A DNA stretch of 7,309 nt from Burkholderiales bacterium (lineage in GTDB: Bacteria; Pseudomonadota; Gammaproteobacteria; Burkholderiales; Burkholderiaceae_C). Below are positions 6,491-7,309 of this stretch, piece by piece (within the stretch, counting starts at the first letter, position 1; every line of letters begins with the position of its first letter). Position numbers and translations under genes: made by a program. The notes beneath the pieces were generated by a model, which saw nothing but the letters and a program-made list of their open reading frames with translations, had not been told where the DNA came from and did not search any database. The stretch is taken from the NCBI GenBank assembly GCA_947450745.1, contig CANFYD010000181.1, positions 1-7,309 of the forward strand, given 5' to 3'.

Positions 6491-7309
6491 TCAGACCGGG
6501 CTGCCTTCGTCGGACTTGCGCAAGCGCACTGCGGTGCGTTTCTTGGGCTCGGCTGGGGCGGCGGCCAGGGCAGATAACGGCGTCGTGGCGTCGCCAGCAG
6601 CCGAGGTGCTTGCTGCCGCTGACGCAGAAGCATCTTCGTCCTTGATCACGCGGGTGAACGGCGCCAGGATGGTGACCAATTGGCCGTAGATGCGTGGGTT
6701 GCCGGCGACCACTTCACGCTGATGCATGAAATCAGACTCGCCGGTGAAGTTGCCGATCAAGCCACCAGCCTCGGTGACGATCAGCGAGCCAGCTGCCAAG
6801 TCCCAGGGCTGCAGGCCGGTTTCGAAAAACGCGTCGTAATAACCGGCGGCCACATAGCACAGGTCAAGAGCGGCGGCACCGGGGCGGCGCAGGCCGGCGC
6901 ATTCCACCATCACCGCTTCGAACATTTTTAAGTAGCGCTTGAAGTTGTCGCCACGGCGGAACGGGAAGCCGGTGCCGATCAAGGCGTCGCTCATCCGCGT
7001 GCGCTTGGAGACCCGCAGGCGGCGGTCGTTCATGAAGGCACCGCGGCCTTTGGTGGCGTAGAACAGGTCGTTGCGGGTGGGGTCGTACACGACGGCTTGC
7101 TGCACCACGCCGCGGTGGGTCAGCGCGATGGAGACGCAATACATCGGCAGGCCGTGGATGAAGTTGGTCGTGCCGTCCAGCGGATCGATGATCCAGAGGA
7201 ACTCCGACTCGCCTTGAGAGCCGCTCTCTTCTGCTAGAATCGCATGGTCCGGATAGGCATCCAGCAAGGTTTCGATGATGGTCTGCTCGGCGGCGTTATC
7301 CACTTCGCT
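6491..7309 (-). CDS. suhB: SuhB/inositol-1-monophosphatase family protein (N-terminus beyond window)
   Basis: The window holds 272 C-terminal residues, ending at TGA. By comparison with E. coli SuhB, about 40 residues are missing; the in-window SEVDNAAEQ matches the E. coli segment around TNVDKAAEA. The Mg-binding and catalytic motifs of the family are present (in-window numbering): EESG at 27-30, IDPLDGTTNF at 41-50 and PWDLAAG at 168-174, with RRPGAAALDLCYVAAG at 141-156 typical of bacterial SuhB. The family hydrolyses inositol phosphates in the cytoplasm. In E. coli SuhB also acts with NusA in the antitermination complex on ribosomal RNA operons, so the physiological role here may be transcriptional rather than metabolic. 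After about residue 222, where E. coli SuhB is near its end, there is an extra tail of about 50 residues: first Ala/Ser/Thr-rich, then basic (EPKKRTAVRLRKSDEG). A GTG near the window edge is an internal Val, not a start. A hairpin terminator follows. Confidence 0.95.
   Translation of the reverse strand, partial: SEVDNAAEQTIIETLLDAYPDHAILAEESGSQGESEFLWIIDPLDGTTNFIHGLPMYCVSIALTHRGVVQQAVVYDPTRNDLFYATKGRGAFMNDRRLRVSKRTRMSDALIGTGFPFRRGDNFKRYLKMFEAVMVECAGLRRPGAAALDLCYVAAGYYDAFFETGLQPWDLAAGSLIVTEAGGLIGNFTGESDFMHQREVVAGNPRIYGQLVTILAPFTRVIKDEDASASAAASTSAAGDATTPLSALAAAPAEPKKRTAVRLRKSDEGSPV

Noticed and set aside
6394..6633. 79-codon minus-strand open frame across the suhB end and terminator
   Set aside because: It overlaps the suhB tail in another frame and runs through the terminator stem; the Pro/Arg-rich product has no motif.
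7301..7303. GTG as the start of suhB
   Set aside because: The preceding in-frame codons encode Ser-Glu and align with the interior of SuhB, so this is an internal Val and the true start is outside the window.

Overview
The window looks like chromosomal DNA from a GC-rich betaproteobacterium, probably order Burkholderiales. This rests on overall composition, GC-ending codons and the style of the proteins; no rRNA or other marker is present, so the placement is an inference. All four genes that can be supported lie on the minus strand, so transcription runs from position 7309 toward position 1. Both edge genes are cut by the window: suhB lacks its start and the amidohydrolase lacks its C-terminus.

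Layout in the direction of transcription: (1) 7309-6491, a SuhB/inositol-monophosphatase family gene with a long Ala-rich, basic C-terminal tail, followed by an intrinsic-terminator hairpin at 6431-6464. (2) A spacer of about 300 bases (6182-6490) that holds this terminator and a 141-bp palindromic, MITE-like element (6201-6341) with 16-bp perfect terminal inverted repeats and TCA on both sides. (3) 6181-5171, a radical SAM protein with a Cys-rich C-terminal domain of the ArsS family. (4) 5171-2985, a 728-residue fusion of a TVP38/TMEM64 (VTT) membrane domain to a mercuric-reductase/dihydrolipoamide-dehydrogenase-like flavoprotein. Its start codon shares one base with the arsS stop codon (TGATG). 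(5) A 108-bp gap containing two interleaved inverted repeats. (6) 2876-1, a secreted protein of more than 958 residues with a TolB-like PD40 beta-propeller followed by a metal-dependent amidohydrolase domain.

The most interesting unit is the translationally coupled pair of ArsS-type radical SAM enzyme and TVP38-flavin disulfide reductase fusion. ArsS is known for making a dimethylarsinoyl-adenosine intermediate in arsenosugar synthesis, normally with the methyltransferase ArsM, but no arsM is visible here. The tight coupling suggests that the two proteins act on the same thiol-reactive or metalloid chemistry at the inner membrane; this is inference. The palindromic element ends only 19 nt before the arsS start, where no Shine-Dalgarno sequence remains, so it may influence expression of the pair. 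SuhB and the amidohydrolase appear to be independent neighbours.
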